Source: Karstenula rhodostoma CBS 690.94 (taxonomy: Eukaryota > Ascomycota > Dothideomycetes > Pleosporales > Didymosphaeriaceae). Taken from it: a stretch of DNA of 64,000 nucleotides. This document shows, one piece after another, positions 1 to 11,327 of the stretch (position 1 is the stretch's first letter; each line of letters begins with the position of its first letter). The notes under the pieces are model-generated. The model was not told the DNA's origin, ran no database searches, and was given only the letters and a program-made list of their open reading frames with translations. Both the position numbers and the translations under genes were made by a program. The DNA is taken from assembly GCA_010093485.1 (NCBI GenBank), contig MU001504.1:999769-1063768 (forward strand), written 5' to 3'.

Positions 1-120
1 CCGATCGTGAAGGAGGAGGGAGAGGTGAAGAAGTACGAGCCGGTGAATGCGGGCGAGTGGAGAACTTGGAATACGAAGAGAAACTATACAACGCTGAGGG
101 AGAGCATTGCTACAGCGTGA
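1..120 (+). CDS. 3' end of a gene cut by the window edge
   Basis: The first 120 bases read as one open frame of 39 codons ending in TGA at 118-120. The tail is hydrophilic, rich in Lys, Glu and Thr, and has no recognisable domain. The rest of the gene lies outside the window, so no function can be given. It converges on the MFS transporter gene, whose stop is about 200 bases downstream on the other strand. Confidence 0.5.
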   Translation, partial: PIVKEEGEVKKYEPVNAGEWRTWNTKRNYTTLRESIATA

Positions 121-323
121 CGGGTTTCTTTCGACCCCGCACTATATCGGCTGCATCAAGGTTGCAATAAAAAAATGGGGTTTTGTGTGCTGAGTTTCCC
201 GTGGAGTGTTTGCTCTGATCATTAGTTAGGACTATTGTGTCATACTCAAAGAGAAGAATGGCGAGTGGTTGTTTATTACTCAGTTCATTGCATGGAAATG
301 TTTCTTCCAACATGTTGTAATAG

Positions 324-2139
324 TCAGTGCCCATCTTGAGTAGCACGCTTCTTCTCTTCGCTCTCCAATCTCCATCGCATCCCATTCTTCATGATCCAGA
401 ATACGACGCTTATCAAGACAGCGTACACCAATCCCAGTAAGGTGAATGCCCACCCCGGATTCATCGCATGACACATAGGGATGATCGCCGCACAACCGGC
501 TGCACTCATCAAGCAGCGTACGAAGTTGATGGCCGCAGTCGCAGTAGCCGCTTGGTGCCGGTGAAGATCTATTAGCAGGGTGTTCGTCTGGTTGAAGGCT
601 GTAGACGTTCCAAAGCCCATGAAGAACAGCGCAATCTCCGGTCCCGCAATATGTGTCTTGTACTTCACCATCCAACCAAACGCAATCAGAGCTGCAGTGC
701 CGATCACGTGGCCAGGTACGCCAACTTGTAGTCTTACCTTCTCAATGGGGAAGTTCCGAAGATCTTGTTGCTTGCCCTTGGTGATCGGCATGTTGTTGAG
801 CGCTGCATGGCGCCTGAAGTTCCAATCTACGACATGGCCCATTGTCAATGACGAGACCAGGCAGCCTGTACCGACGGCGATGTAACATAGGCCGATTTTG
901 AGCTCGTCCAGGCCATATGCGTCCTTGAACAGGTCCGGAAGCGCGGCTGAAACCACCATCATACCAGTGAAGAAGAGTCCGTTGTAGAGAAGAAGGATAC
1001 ACGACTCCTTCTCGCCTAGGATGCGGAGGGTCATAAGCGGATTGGGAAACGTGAATTTTCGTTTCTCGGGTGGCGGCGCTCCCTCCTCGTCGGAAATGGA
1101 TTCCTGTCGTCGCCTACGCTCTTGTAGATAGCTAAAGATGGATCGATTGACACCGGTTGGAGGAATAGATCCGTTACCAACCACAGCTCGACATGTCTCT
1201 GGAAAGAAGAAGACGAATATGACGAGCAGAACCCCAGCAAAGATAGCTAGGAACCAGAAAATGCTCCGCCATCCCAAGTATTGTGCGAGGATTCCTCCTT
1301 TAACGAGGTGACGCGTTAGACAATGCATCTTCAGTTGAATACAGATGACGTACCGATAGTGGGACCAAAGGCTGGGCCAAATAAAATACCCGAGGTAGCG
1401 TAGCCCAGGTACGTGCCTCGTTCTGCCGAAGTCGAGATATCAGCCACTACAGCGATAGTGAGTGCTATGGCAGCACTGCATCCAAAAGCCTGAAGGCAAC
1501 GTAACAGAAGTAGCGCTACGTAGTTCTAGGTGAGAGGAGCGAAGTCAGTGACATGGTACAAAACAGGGAATCAGGTAGAAGCAGGTGTCTTAGCTGGAAG
1601 CTTATGTCTAACATTTTTAGACGTGCGCGGCAGCACGGACACCCGCTTTATACACTGGCGGTCGTACCGTTTGGAGTGCGAGCCCGATGTTTGCTGCGAT
1701 GAATATGAAGAAACATATTATGAAGGAGAGCCTGCGGCCACTCGCATCCGACATGCCAGCGATAAGGGCGGGAGCAATGGCTTGGGCGATCTATTCGCAT
1801 TAGAAACTATAGGATTTTAGTAACTACGGATTGAAAACTCACCATATAAGTCGTGATGGCCACGTTCGTCTTCGTGGGCGTGACGCCCAGTTCGTCAGAG
1901 AGGACGTTCAGCACTGGGTAAAACAACGTCGCCCCGAAAGGCGATATCAACGCTGACACGCTCACGAGGAAGATAATCCATATCTTCATGCGAGGAGTGA
2001 ATATCGAATATGGCGGTCCCGAGATTGTTCTTTGCAGTGTAACCTCTTCAGTACCTTTCTCGACATCTTGGGCGAGCGTGTCCAGCTTCTGTTCTTCTTT
2101 TTCCGGATCGTCGATTGAGGTTCTTGTTGGCGTCCCCAT
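324..2139 (-). CDS. MFS drug:H+ antiporter (DHA1, Qdr/Tpo-like)
   Basis: Multidrug or metabolite exporter of the 12-helix DHA1 family, expected in the plasma membrane. Exons (transcript order) 2139-1843, 1790-1668, 1525-1354 and 1297-324 give 521 residues. All three introns are GT-AG and keep frame. An acidic cytosolic N-terminus of about 55 residues leads into the first helix. Motif A (GMSDASGRR, from about residue 111) sits between helices 2 and 3. The helix 4-5 stretch with LLRCLQAFG, the D...ERG loop and GPAFGPTIGG then YLGWRSIFWFL is the classic DHA1 signature. A long charged central loop (RRRRQESISDEEG) separates the two six-helix halves. The open frame extends upstream only to a GTG, so the ATG at 2139 was chosen. 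The substrate cannot be inferred. Confidence 0.9.
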
Positions 2140-2700
2140 GCTTGACTGTTGCGCTCCGAAAAGATCGCGGGGAGAATCGAGCACGCGTCACGCGTTGAGG
2201 GAAGTCATCCTTATCACATCGACGGATAGTGTTCCAGTGACCAACTTTAGTCCCAAACGGTCATGGTGTCGTGGACTACTCCGCAATGCCGTACCGGGAT
2301 ATGGGGGACCGGAAAAACGCAGGTTGTTATGTAAGAGCCTTAGAAGAGCAGTTGGAAGAAAAGAGTTGAGCAATAAGATGGGATGTCGCAAATAATATGA
2401 AGTAGTGACGTTCTCGAGTTCATGGGATGTTTATTTCCGAAGATTCGTGAAGAGCGCATTACTGGTATCGCAGGTCACCATGCCGGAAAAGGAAGCTACA
2501 CATACTACAATCACACCGCATCAATTTCATCGCGGATATATGACATGCGAGATGGTGGTCATGTTCCTGGCCGTGTCACTTAACCATGTGAGAGAAAGGA
2601 GTTGATTTGTTTCCGCGTTTGCTGATTAACGGATATTGTCGAAGCTATCGGAGTAATCCTTTTGCATGTGTTCCGGCGCAACTCCGACTGCAGTCCCACG
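2140..2700. other. intergenic, nothing recognised
   Basis: 561 bases between the start of the MFS gene and the 3' end of the amidotransferase gene. Short open frames here have no family resemblance and overlap on both strands. It must contain the MFS promoter. No clear TATA box was seen. Confidence 0.5.
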
Positions 2701-3656
2701 TCACCGCGCTTTATCGTCGTCGCCATGGAAGAACCTCAGGACCGCCTTCGCGACTAGAAGTCCATCATGCCGCCATTCCGCCCTTTCTTTCGCTTCTTCG
2801 GCAACGTCCTCTTCCACCGCGCCGCTCTCGACCCGCATCTTGAGCTGTCTTTTGACCATCTTGTCGTCGAATTCCATATGGCCTTGGGTGGTAAATAGTC
2901 TTTTGGGAATGTAAACACCTTGCACGCCAGTGTGATCCGAAGTGCCCCAGACGTGCACATCTGTGCTCGGATCTAGCAGGTCGGTTTTGGAAGGCGATGG
3001 CGGATCAATCACCAGATCAAGATGCATTTGATGCAAGCGGATGTGTTTTTCTGAAGAGTCGAGTCTAAATAGCCAGCGTCCAACGCCGCTGAGTTCAATG
3101 TGGGTATGCGCGAGTTCCCATTTGCCATTCTCTTCCGGCTCGACTGTTGATCCTAGGGCGCGACACAGTATTTGATGGCCAAAACAGATTCCAGTAAATT
3201 TGATGTCCGGTCGATGTATCCACAGGTCTAGCCATGTCAGCCTCCCGACTTTCGACAAATTCGATTTACGTACGCTTGATCAGGTCAAGAAGCCTCAACA
3301 CCCACGCTTCGTCGCTATGAGCATCAAATACGCTTCCTGTGATCAGAATGGCGTGGATGTCATCGGTGATCTCCGAAGGCTCCGGTATACTCCCACCCCG
3401 TGGCTCAACTGCGTAGTGTATGATTGTCTCAATGGCGAGCTTTGGATCATGATCTTCTCCTGCGTCTACCAGCAAATCGTTGAGGACTTCGCCAAACGAC
3501 CCTCGTTCTTCGGAAGTATCAGGATGTGGATCATCCGTCTGCAATAAATTCAACGACGATTCCTGCCTCTGCCGCTACTTCTCTTACCTCAAGTACGAGC
3601 ATTCGAACTTTGTCGGGGTGCTCTGACGCAATGATACGCGCCTCTGGTGGTGCCAT
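2701..3656 (-). CDS. Class I glutamine amidotransferase-like protein
   Basis: GATase1-fold protein of the GMP-synthase-like group common in fungi. Such proteins hydrolyse glutamine or related gamma-glutamyl amides, and the fungal members are mostly uncharacterised. Exons 3656-3588, 3538-3274 and 3227-2701 give 286 residues, with introns of 49 and 46 nt. The nucleophile elbow GICFGHQ places the catalytic Cys at about 126. His228 and Glu230 in TQGHMEF complete the triad. The segment HAILITGSVFDAHSDEAWV before the elbow is the usual strand and substrate loop. All catalytic residues are present, so the protein looks active. It is a free-standing domain with no synthetase partner fused. An internal Met at residue 19 is a possible alternative start. 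Confidence 0.88.
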
Positions 3657-4753
3657 GTTTGCTGCAAATGAAAATGCGGTTGGGAAAGAGACAGGCTGGG
3701 TATCTTTACGTATAATTCCTGGACATAAAAATGCTGTGCCGATTCCCGAAGGTGCGTGCCGAATCTAAAGCTGGAGCAAGACTGATTAAAGGCAGTGCGG
3801 CATAACATATGCACGGCCGAGACAACACGATTTTACATCTCCCATTTTAGCGCAGGCGACAACAAGTTTTCATGAAGCTAAAGTCCATATACTGTAGATT
3901 TTCATGTACAAGAGGTACGCCGTCAGCTACTAGTACATGCCCTAATTAGCCTTATATGTGATGTCAATAGAGTCAGCTCCACTCTTTTATGCGATTTAGC
4001 CCGTTTATTGCCTTTCAAATGCGACGGCGTACCTCTTGTACGTGAATACCTGCGGTATATTGACGTAGGGGCCAAGCGTTTGCGAGCTTTGTTGCCCTGG
4101 GCAGTGGATCTTATAACGTAATGAACCGACTTTTGTAGCGAAGGAAGCTGGGAAACGATACAGTTTACCATGAACACGCGTTTTTTCAATCAGGAACAAT
4201 CTATAGCAACTGGTTTTGTGGTATCAAGACACCCGGAGAAGATGAGAAACTAAAGTCATGCCGCATGAAGACGTTGTAGGCCGGGTATACTGAGGACTGC
4301 TTGTTGAGGACTGCAGGAAAGGAATAAACGGGTAGAAAGGGGTTGTGCTTAGACAGCTTGCCACTCCATCTGTCTTGGCCTACACGATGCAGGTTGGCAT
4401 CGTGGAATCTTGGAAGCGGATGCAGGACGGGTAGGGCTGTGCTGCAGACGGCTGGGTGACGCATTGTTAGGGTATTGACAGCGCAGCTTTCAGAACGGAT
4501 GCGCATATCTCGGACTAGCGCCTGCCATTGCCCTCGCCTTCGCCCTCGCGTACAAGTAGTCGATGCCGCCACCACTTTCGACACTGGCGACAACTAGAAA
4601 AAGTTACGTTTTAAAATGATGTTTATGACGATGCGTAACTCTATTGAGCAGATAGATTCACCAGCCTACTCCTCTCGCCAAAAACACAATAGGCACCCTG
4701 CATTTTACGACACTATCTGTGGCCTATGGTAGGTTACAACTTGAGCTGCTTCT
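3657..4753. other. intergenic with a small inverted repeat
   Basis: About 1.1 kb between two minus-strand genes. The longest open frame (4201-4593, minus) begins at TTG, not ATG, and resembles nothing. The only structure I see is the inverted repeat listed separately. Confidence 0.5.
3901..4046. repeat. 24-bp inverted repeat pair, 98 bp apart
   Basis: Bases 3901-3924 and 4023-4046 are reverse complements with one mismatch in 24. The inner 19 bases, starting GTACAAGAGGTACG, are exact. The arms also contain a partly palindromic GTAC-rich core. The arrangement could be a small MITE-like remnant or a cruciform-forming site. No target-site duplication is evident just outside the arms. Confidence 0.6.
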
Positions 4754-6007
4754 TCATTTGTACTTATGGTCGTGCCAAACCTCAGCAAGGAAGTCTTCGA
4801 TCGCAGTAAATCGGCAGTTGGGAAACAACTGGTTGAGTTCATTCGATCCCTCCCAAGCGCCTTTCGCAGTGCTCAATAACATGCCGATGGTGACTTGTCT
4901 CAGCATGTGCTGAGCCTCTTCCTCGGAAACAGCTTTGTGAGGCACTTCTAACCCCCAAGGCGATGTCAAGTTTCCCTTCTCGAGGTCCTCTAGCTTGACT
5001 TTCTCCACAGCAAATGGACAGCCTGCAGTCAGATCAGCGGAAATGAATATGCAGGAGAGTCGCTGTCTATACCTCGAACCTTCTCTCCGATCTCAATAAT
5101 CTGCTTCACCGTGACCTTGTTCCCTTGTATCCCCCCGAACTCAGGCCATGTGCCTTCATAATCAATCGCAATAACCATCACGGTGGCGAAATCGGTCACT
5201 GTTGTCAACGTAACATTGGCAGTTTCGTATCCGTCAACGAGTATGGCACGTCGGTTCTGGAAATCGAACACGGTCCCGAGCGGACTGAGATGTTTGCTTG
5301 TCTTTTTTGGAAACGCCAAGTAGTTCAAGAATAGACCTGGCGTGAACAAGCAGTATTCAAGGACCTGCCAGGGTGCGGTTAGCTCGGGTTCCAATTTCGA
5401 AGACAACCCACGATACGCCCACAAAATTTGGAAGTTAAACCGTAGTAGGGAGGCATATACCTTTCCTGATCCGTTCACTTTCCTGAGGTATTCCCGGATC
5501 TTCTGTTTGCCTGCATACCATGGCATGTGCATCGTGCCGGCGCTGGTCGACAGTCAACTTTCATTTGCTTTTTGTTAAGTGCTCACTACCGACCTTCCGT
5601 ACTCGCTGGGTGCAAAGCGCTTCACTCCAGCCAATATAGCTGCGTCAATGAGGTTCCTCTGGGACTTCTGATCGTTGTCTGAGAGGATCTGGATGAAAGA
5701 CAGCACGGTGTGCACACCGCGTAGAGCGTTGACTAAGTCGTCCACGCTGTCGTAGTCTACAACATGGTGCATGATCTTTGCGTCGATGATTTCCTTGGCA
5801 GGCTTGAAAGAAAGATGTCAGCAATGTATACTTGCAGAGCTTGTCAGACTACCCACACTTCTCGATAAGATGGCAATCTCATGTTTGTTTGCTGAGAGGA
5901 GTGAATCAATGACTTCTCGAGAAACCTCTGTCAAGCTTAGCCCAAGACTTCTCGGTACGGACCAATAACGTACGACCGCTGCCTCCGGCTACAGCTATTT
6001 TTACCAT
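4754..6007 (-). CDS. NmrA-like / isoflavone-reductase-like NAD(P)-binding protein
   Basis: Atypical short-chain dehydrogenase fold of the NmrA/isoflavone reductase group. Members act as NAD(P)H-dependent reductases on aromatic compounds or as redox-sensing regulators. Exons 6007-5974, 5927-5857, 5802-5594, 5542-5073 and 5022-4754 give 350 residues, and all four introns are 46-54 nt. The Rossmann glycine motif AVAGGSGQVSREV starts at residue 5 and is assembled across the first intron. ILSRS ends the second strand, and the segment RFAPSEYG then PWYAGK is typical of the family. The third intron needs a weak donor (GTCGGT) to restore frame. It is divergently transcribed from the Zn2Cys6 gene with 341 bp between the ATGs, so that regulator may control it (inference). 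Confidence 0.85.
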
Positions 6008-6348
6008 CTTTGATTAGACTGTGGGACCAAAGAGCTTAGATGATGGAGACCTTGACAAGACGAGATGCAAGACTTAATTGTCTCTGAAGTTTGGGATACA
6101 AAAAAAATTCTCGCATCGAACTTATATGCGACTCGTTTCACCGCGGCGATATCGATGTTTAGGTAGGGACAACTTGAGTCTTCCTAGATAGGTTTAGTTC
6201 CAATTTTACTTCCGCCGCGGCGGAAGAAAGCGCCTCTTCGCCTTGCAACACCACATCACTTCGTTTTAACCAGCCAAAGCGAATACGATTTACGAAAATA
6301 CAATCGAGAATCCAGAAGTAGGAATGAGAAATTGTGCTGGCGGTAGAT
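6008..6348. promoter_or_regulatory. shared divergent promoter of reductase and Zn2Cys6 regulator
   Basis: 341 bp between the two opposing ATGs. It contains CCGCGG at about 6140 and CCGCCGCGGCGG at about 6211, a perfect GC palindrome. This fits the CGG half-sites that Zn2Cys6 proteins favour, so it is a candidate binding site for the neighbouring regulator (inference). Confidence 0.4.
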
Positions 6349-8244
6349 ATGTCTACGTCGACGAGAAAACGGAAGATCCGCAAAGGCACTCAAAGTTGCT
6401 GGGAATGCAAGCGACGCAAGACGAGATGTATCTTCGCCGCTCCTGTCGACTCGGCCTGCGTGGGCTGTAAGAGCCGAAGAACCACTTGCCTTAGTCAAGA
6501 GTTCCATGAAGAGATATCGACAATCCCGAAGAAAGCGACGCAAACCAAGCGACTAGCTCCATCAACGGTCTGCTCATCGCCGCATCGACTAGGAAGGGAA
6601 GGAACGGCCGAATCGAGACCAGAAGGGCCAAAAGTACCTCAGAAGGAACCCTTTCTGCCTTCTGAGACATACCATCACGTATACTGCGCGCTCGCTGAAG
6701 CCTGGCCGGGTGATTATGATTTGGATGTGATCAAAGGTGTTACCGTTGAAGATTTCAGTATACTTTACGGCCCGTTGAATGGTCCGTGTTCGAACCTGGA
6801 ATTCCAGCATAATTTGTCACCGCAAGGTGTACTGGAACTTCCCCCATACGGCGCACATCCCGTGCTCGTTGCTCGAAAAGCCCTGCTTCTGAGCGTGTTC
6901 CTTCGCCGGTTCCCTCTTCAGGACTCAAGCGACACCCAGTATTCTGGAGACACGGCCGACCGTCTTTTCAATCAAGCCATACGTTTGATAACTACCAACG
7001 ACGAGCTACTCAACTCCGTCGAGGGGATCGAGTGTGTCGCGCTCGAGAGCATGGTCCACAATTATTGCGGAAATCTACGTCGGGCGTTGCTTTCATTGCG
7101 AAAAGCCATGGTGTTGGCTCAGTTAATGGGATTACATCGAAAGGCCCATTCCCCATCACTGAAGGTCATCGATCCACAGATACGAGCACGAATCGACTTC
7201 AACTACATCTGGTTCCGCCTGGTCGAGTCGGACCGCTACCTTTCGTTGATGTTGGGTGCACCACAAGCTTGGAGCGACAACACCTTCCTTGAAAAGAAGG
7301 CATTGGCAATCTGTTCGCCAGAGGAGCAACTGGAGCGGCTACTTCTCATCGTCGGCGGGCGCATTCTTGATCGCAACGAAAGAGATGTACAAGACCTGGC
7401 AGTGACACAAGAGATCGACCACCTTCTACAGCGCGCATCATCCTGCATGGCGCCACAGTGGTGGTTAGTACCTGAACCATCACAGAAGAGCGTCGATGAT
7501 CAGATGTGGACACGTCAAATCATGATTCAGGTTACACATTATTTCCTATTGACACAGCTACATTTCCCATATCTCATGGACTCTTCTGACAGCCACACCG
7601 TCACGTACAGCAAGATGACAGCGATTAATGCAAGCCGGGACATTCTGTTCCGTTTCCTGGCTCTCCGTAGTGACGCGACGTTAAACTTCTACTGTCGCGG
7701 GGTAGACATTATCGCCTTCTTTGCCAGCGCAGCTCTATGTCTAGCGCACATTGCCGGCAGCCATGGATACCAGACTCCCTTTTATTATCTCACCCACCAA
7801 CGCGTCAGTGATCGCGGCTTGGTAGAGAAGACACTTGAACATATGGAACGAACTTCCCGCAGTAGCGATGACTTGATTGCTTCCAGGCTTATCGATCTAC
7901 TTCACACTCTTCTAATCATGGAAAGCACCAGCAAGACCGGCGCTGTAGTTACCATGGACTTCACTCCTGATGGCTACTCTGAAGATAACGAATGCAGTGG
8001 TCAGATCAGCGACGGCGGGAACGCACTTCACATCTTCATTCCACACTGTGGAAAAATTGATGTTACGCGAACAACCGTTGATGTCGACCCAACTTTCAGT
8101 TCGCAATTTAACTTAGACGTGGAATGCTTCGATCCGATATGGGTTTCCGAAGCAACTCAGCCAATAGTCGATTATGTGGGAACCCAAACACCAGAATATT
8201 CTGAGTTTGTGGGAGATGGAAGGCAGTCCGAAACGCACGGATAG
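6349..8244 (+). CDS. Zn2Cys6 fungal transcription factor
   Basis: Nuclear DNA-binding regulator of the Gal4 class, 631 residues, encoded without introns. The zinc cluster is at residues 17-47 with spacing C-X2-C-X6-C-X9-C-X2-C-X6-C. It is preceded by a basic stretch (RKRKIRK) and contains the usual KRRKTRC recognition sequence. The middle region, roughly 150-550, has the helical pattern of the fungal-specific regulatory domain. The C-terminus is acidic and could activate transcription. The longest frame starts at a GTG, so the in-frame ATG at 6349 is the start. It sits head to head with the NmrA-like reductase, a layout often seen for a regulator and its target. The inducer is unknown. Confidence 0.92.
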   Translation: MSTSTRKRKIRKGTQSCWECKRRKTRCIFAAPVDSACVGCKSRRTTCLSQEFHEEISTIPKKATQTKRLAPSTVCSSPHRLGREGTAESRPEGPKVPQKEPFLPSETYHHVYCALAEAWPGDYDLDVIKGVTVEDFSILYGPLNGPCSNLEFQHNLSPQGVLELPPYGAHPVLVARKALLLSVFLRRFPLQDSSDTQYSGDTADRLFNQAIRLITTNDELLNSVEGIECVALESMVHNYCGNLRRALLSLRKAMVLAQLMGLHRKAHSPSLKVIDPQIRARIDFNYIWFRLVESDRYLSLMLGAPQAWSDNTFLEKKALAICSPEEQLERLLLIVGGRILDRNERDVQDLAVTQEIDHLLQRASSCMAPQWWLVPEPSQKSVDDQMWTRQIMIQVTHYFLLTQLHFPYLMDSSDSHTVTYSKMTAINASRDILFRFLALRSDATLNFYCRGVDIIAFFASAALCLAHIAGSHGYQTPFYYLTHQRVSDRGLVEKTLEHMERTSRSSDDLIASRLIDLLHTLLIMESTSKTGAVVTMDFTPDGYSEDNECSGQISDGGNALHIFIPHCGKIDVTRTTVDVDPTFSSQFNLDVECFDPIWVSEATQPIVDYVGTQTPEYSEFVGDGRQSETHG

Positions 8245-9461
8245 ATTTATCCTGCGGGAGTTACACACGTGGAGTCGACTGTGGAGCCCGTCATGTACGC
8301 ATCGCAAAGGCGAGCGTCTCATCGCGCAATGCCGAACCGAACCGATCAGTGCATGGCACGGAGCTACTGCAAGGACTCCGAGGTGGCGACATGCTCATTC
8401 TTTGACTTGACGTAGTGCAGGCGACACTATTTGATGTCCTATCTGTGTATCGTTTGCGCAGGGGATTTAGCGGACCCTTCAAAGGGAGGTTCTGTTAGCC
8501 TGGCTTCGGACGATAGTCTAGTTCCGTTCAACTTGTGATCAGGGCCTCGGACTTGATTACTCAAACATCTTTCTGGCTAAATGAGGATTCTGAACGGTTT
8601 CTCCACGAGGGATGCGATCACATGACTCAGTGGTTCCCGTTATTGAATTGCGTCCAGCGAGCACTCGTCGGATGTCACTTGGCGTTTTGGTGAAGGCAGT
8701 GCTGGACCGTATTAATTGAGGCTTATGCCACGCGACGACTACATCCCTTTGGGGGTTTGACGATATATGTTGATCACGCTATTGTTGGAATGCATCGTTA
8801 CTTTCACAAGTCCCTTCCACAGGCGCTTCACGCTCATTAGCCGGAGGAAGCAAATACTAAAATGATCCAAAAATCTGCTAACCTGTGGCAAGAACCTTCG
8901 AAGAGAACTCATTCTCTCCTTCGCTCAATTTGTACGTCAGTCAAAGCAGTGCGACCGGTTACTGCTAGCTTCATATAACGCTCGGTGACGATTGCGTACA
9001 AGCTTTGTGTTACAAGCTTCATCATTCCGGAACTCGCAATCAGGAGAAAGGGGTTACACGCATGACTTCCCAGCCTCTCATCTGGAATTTGAAGGCGCTA
9101 AGGCTGCACAGACGTCCCACTCTCTTGCCCCGATTGACTGATGCTCACCAAATTGGGTGCATATACCTGACGGCGATGAATCCGGTTGGCTTTCGAGGCC
9201 TTATTGCGTGGAACCACTTGCCGTGTGGACCATGAAACGGCTAGACTCAAGCGCGTGTTACCTAGTCTCCAAGCCGAGAATTCCACCTATATCAGTTATC
9301 ATTATAGTTTTCGAAGCCATGGCGGTATATAAGAGACCGCGCTCGTCGTTAAAGCCGAAGTCTCAGCCGTGGACCAACTTCACCAGTACCGCATCTTCTA
9401 TCAGACATCTGTCACTGCTCGATTTCAGCACCCGTCTCAAGCGCAGATTCGACATCTGAAA
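8245..9461. other. intergenic, nothing recognised
   Basis: About 1.2 kb between the regulator and the Trp-rich secreted protein gene. Only short unrelated frames occur on both strands. The last 140 bases hold the TATA box of the downstream gene. Confidence 0.5.
9326..9333 (+). promoter_or_regulatory. TATA box of the Trp-rich secreted protein gene
   Basis: TATATAAG, 136 bp upstream of the ATG at 9462. The distance is usual for a strongly expressed or inducible ascomycete gene. Confidence 0.55.
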
Positions 9462-10579
9462 ATGCGCTATACGCTCGCCGCCTTCGCCATCCTGGCTTCG
9501 GCCGTGTTCGCTGGTCCCGTAGCTTTGGACACTACAGCGGGTCACGTCGCCGCTCGTGGAACTGCGAACACGAATGCAGTGAATTGGAACGATTATGGAT
9601 ACTCCTCATACGATGACTGGAAGAAGAAGGGCGGTGTACGTAATGCCACAGGATGGGTGTTCGTTGCTGGCGGGGATTTGAGGTCCTCAGATTTCAGCAG
9701 CTGACTCAGACCTATCCCTATCTGCAAGCATCACACTAACGACAGTAGTGGAAGGACTACGCAACTTGGAAGAAGTACGCGGAGGAGTACTGCCCTTGGG
9801 ATGGCTACTCATCGTGGGACGATTGGTGGTAAGCTTCTTGAAGATCACCTCTACAAGTACTATAAACTCACAATTCTACAGGAGCAAAGATGGGTAAGAA
9901 GATATCCAGTGCGAGCCTCACATGACTTGCTAGCACAAGAAGACCGTATCCCTATGTCTTCTGACACGTCCACTACACAAGCACCCACACCCGCCCGGAA
10001 TACACACTGACATAGCGGTGCAGGTACAATTGGTGGCGCAAGATCTCTGGCGATAAGGACAACGAATGGGATCACAATGGTGACTTTGACTCCTGGTTCA
10101 AGAAGGACGGCTACAAAACGACCTACCTTGGCAAGGATGGCAACAGCGACTGGTACCAGGACAAGGATGGCGTTGGATGGCATAAGAAGGACGATAAGTG
10201 GGTGAAAGACGATGACTACAGCAGTTCTTGGGGAAAGTCGGATGTAGACTGGGAGACCGAAGATGAGGACGACTGGAAGAGCGATGACGAAGACAATGAA
10301 TGGTAAGTCAGCCCTTGGATACGATGGAAGTATCTCTGGCAGGATATCGTTCTTCCCTCGCCCAAAAGGATGGATGAGAGACCATTCCCAACCTGTATTG
10401 ACCCCTACTGATTTTGATTCAGGTTCAAGGACAAATCAGGGCAAGGATGGCACAAGTCTAAGCCCAGTGGAAAATGGGAGAAGGATACTGCGGAGGATTC
10501 CGACAAGTGGAAGAAGGGAAGCAATGGAAAATGGTCCAAGGGATCTGCTAAGGAAGAAGCGAAAAAGTGGAGCCATTAG
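9462..10579 (+). CDS. Secreted Trp/Lys/Asp-rich repetitive protein, effector-like
   Basis: Unrecognised family. Exons 9462-9635, 9749-9828, 9882-9893, 10024-10302 and 10423-10579 give 233 residues. All joins keep frame. The N-terminus (MRYTLAAFAILASAVFA) is a clean signal peptide. The mature part has about 24 tryptophans in about 216 residues and a single Cys. It is built from short degenerate units of the type D-x-W-x-K-K-D-G, such as DDWKKKG, DSWFKKDG and GVGWHKKDD. The repetitive charge pattern suggests an extended, cell-wall or ligand-binding surface protein rather than a compact enzyme (inference). The third exon is only 12 nt and encodes Ser-Lys-Asp-Gly. Skipping it also keeps frame, so it could be alternatively used. 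No neighbour explains its role. Confidence 0.75.
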
Positions 10580-11327
10580 AAGATGCGGCGGGAGTCTCAA
10601 CACCCTAGTGCTTCCGGATGTCTCGCACAGATGATGACAGCTGGTGGTTGGCAGGTATTCACTGTTGCTGCGGTCAGCTTGGCGGCTTGAGTTCGTTTGA
10701 TAATCTTGCCATGGAATCATTTCATAGCTTAACTTATAGTCTCTCATTCAATCTCTCTCATTGTGATCGGTGCTTTGACTTCCAATAGTCAGGCGTGTGA
10801 CCATAACAAGCTGAAAGGATTCCCGGGCCCGAGCCGCACGAGCGCCGCATTCTACGACCTGCGATTGCCATTCCAGCTACCTTTGTCAGTCCAGCCGAGC
10901 TAGGAGACGATATGAAAAAGAGCAGAATGTGATCGCGGTGCGAGCAAGCGATGGTTAGGTCATTTTTGGCAGAAGCGGGGGATAGACAATGAAGCGGCTG
11001 GGCATGCGTATGTGGGAGTCGATGAAGCTGGAGAGTCTACCACTTTTACCATAGGTAGATAAACGAAGACAATCGTCGATGCAATGATAGTCTATCACTA
11101 AGTGAACGCTCTGGCTACCATCGCAATTTTTCTGCCAATTGAACGCGGTACTGTGATTGTTGAACGTGCGCCCGCTTCCAATATCAATTTGATGGAAGAC
11201 GACGCCGATACACACTACGAAATTACGAAATGAACACAATTCATCTGGTGCGGCTGACCCTCAGATCTGGAAAGCACAAACTCCTTCACCATATCTGCCA
11301 ATACATACCCAATTGTCGAAAGCATCT
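10580..11327. other. intergenic between two 3' ends
   Basis: About 750 bases separating the 3' ends of convergent genes. No coding resemblance or repeat noticed. Confidence 0.5.

Noticed and set aside
4201..4593. 130-codon minus-strand ORF
   Set aside because: Begins at TTG with no ATG, no family resemblance.
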